Assembly (NCBI RefSeq): GCF_004210375.1
Contig: NC_134834.1
Coordinates: 92,508,170-92,572,169, forward strand
Source: Tachypleus tridentatus
Taxonomy: Eukaryota > Arthropoda > Merostomata > Xiphosura > Limulidae
Length of the DNA stretch: 64,000 nt
Direction: 5' to 3'
Position 1 is the stretch's first letter, and every line of letters begins with the position of its first letter. Shown one piece after another: positions 63,748 to 64,000 of the stretch. Both the position numbers and the translations under genes were made by a program. The notes beneath the pieces were generated by a model that worked only from the letters and a program-made list of their open reading frames with translations, was not told where the DNA came from and did not search any database.

Positions 63748-64000
63748 TTGTTTGTTTTGAATTTCGCGCAAAGTTACTCGAGGGCTATCTGCGCTAGCCG
63801 TCCCTAATTTAGCAGTGTAAGACTAGAGGGAAGGCAGCTAGTCACCACCACCCACCGCCAACTCTTGGACTACACTTTTACCAACGAATAGTGGGACTCA
63901 CCGTCACATTATAACGCCCCCACGGCTGAAAAGGCGAGCATGTTTGGCGTTACAGGGATTCGAACCCGTGACCCTCAACTTACAAGTGCCTTAACCACCT
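63748..64000 (-). mobile_element. tRNA-derived SINE, cut by the window end
   Basis: Antisense copy from tttgtttgttttgaatttcg to ttaaccacct; the last bases of the tRNA-like head lie outside the window. Confidence 0.94.

Overview
This is a eukaryotic, AT-rich, intron-rich window that looks like chelicerate DNA, most likely from a horseshoe crab. The pointer is a SINE family with a tRNA-like head, present in about a dozen full or partial copies, which I associate with Limulus/Tachypleus genomes. That species call is inference from the repeat family and from the invertebrate-type protein; it is not proven here.

The window holds one clear gene, on the minus strand, with coding sequence from 57337 down to 11778. 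I assembled 18 coding exons by hand from splice sites and reading phase. They join without a frame break into a 794-codon protein: a class IA phosphoinositide 3-kinase regulatory subunit (p85 family). Its domain order is SAM (about residues 25-93), the C-terminal half of a C1 zinc finger (115-132), a RhoGAP-like/BH domain (about 148-345), a proline-rich linker, nSH2 (400-497), the iSH2 coiled coil (501-660) and cSH2 (688-784). There is no SH3 domain, the RhoGAP arginine-finger position is a lysine, and the first half of the C1 finger was not found.

Layout. 1-11.6 kb is intergenic or 3' flank. It holds SINEs, a decayed hAT transposon (3684-6272) carrying a nested SINE, a short Penelope-like insert with target duplication (6326-6467), a 63-bp minisatellite (7460-7775) and a Tc1-like remnant (10369-11227). 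11.8-57.3 kb is the gene. Its introns contain a 1.6-kb Tc1-like element with very long inverted repeats (19562-21183), a degraded DIRS-like retroelement (about 21.7-27.7 kb), another Tc1-like remnant (28587-29452), a mariner remnant (about 48.2-48.6 kb), three minisatellites (41 bp, 95 bp and 63 bp units) and several SINEs. 57.4-64 kb is the 5' flank, with a SINE cluster at 58.7-60.9 kb, a degenerate 98-bp tandem repeat near 62.7 kb and a SINE running off the end.

The regulatory subunit would bind and stabilise a p110 catalytic subunit through iSH2 and recruit it to phosphotyrosine proteins through the two SH2 domains. The N-terminal SAM/C1/RhoGAP-like part would add protein, membrane or small-GTPase contacts. 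No second host gene, CRISPR array or reliable structural RNA gene was seen.
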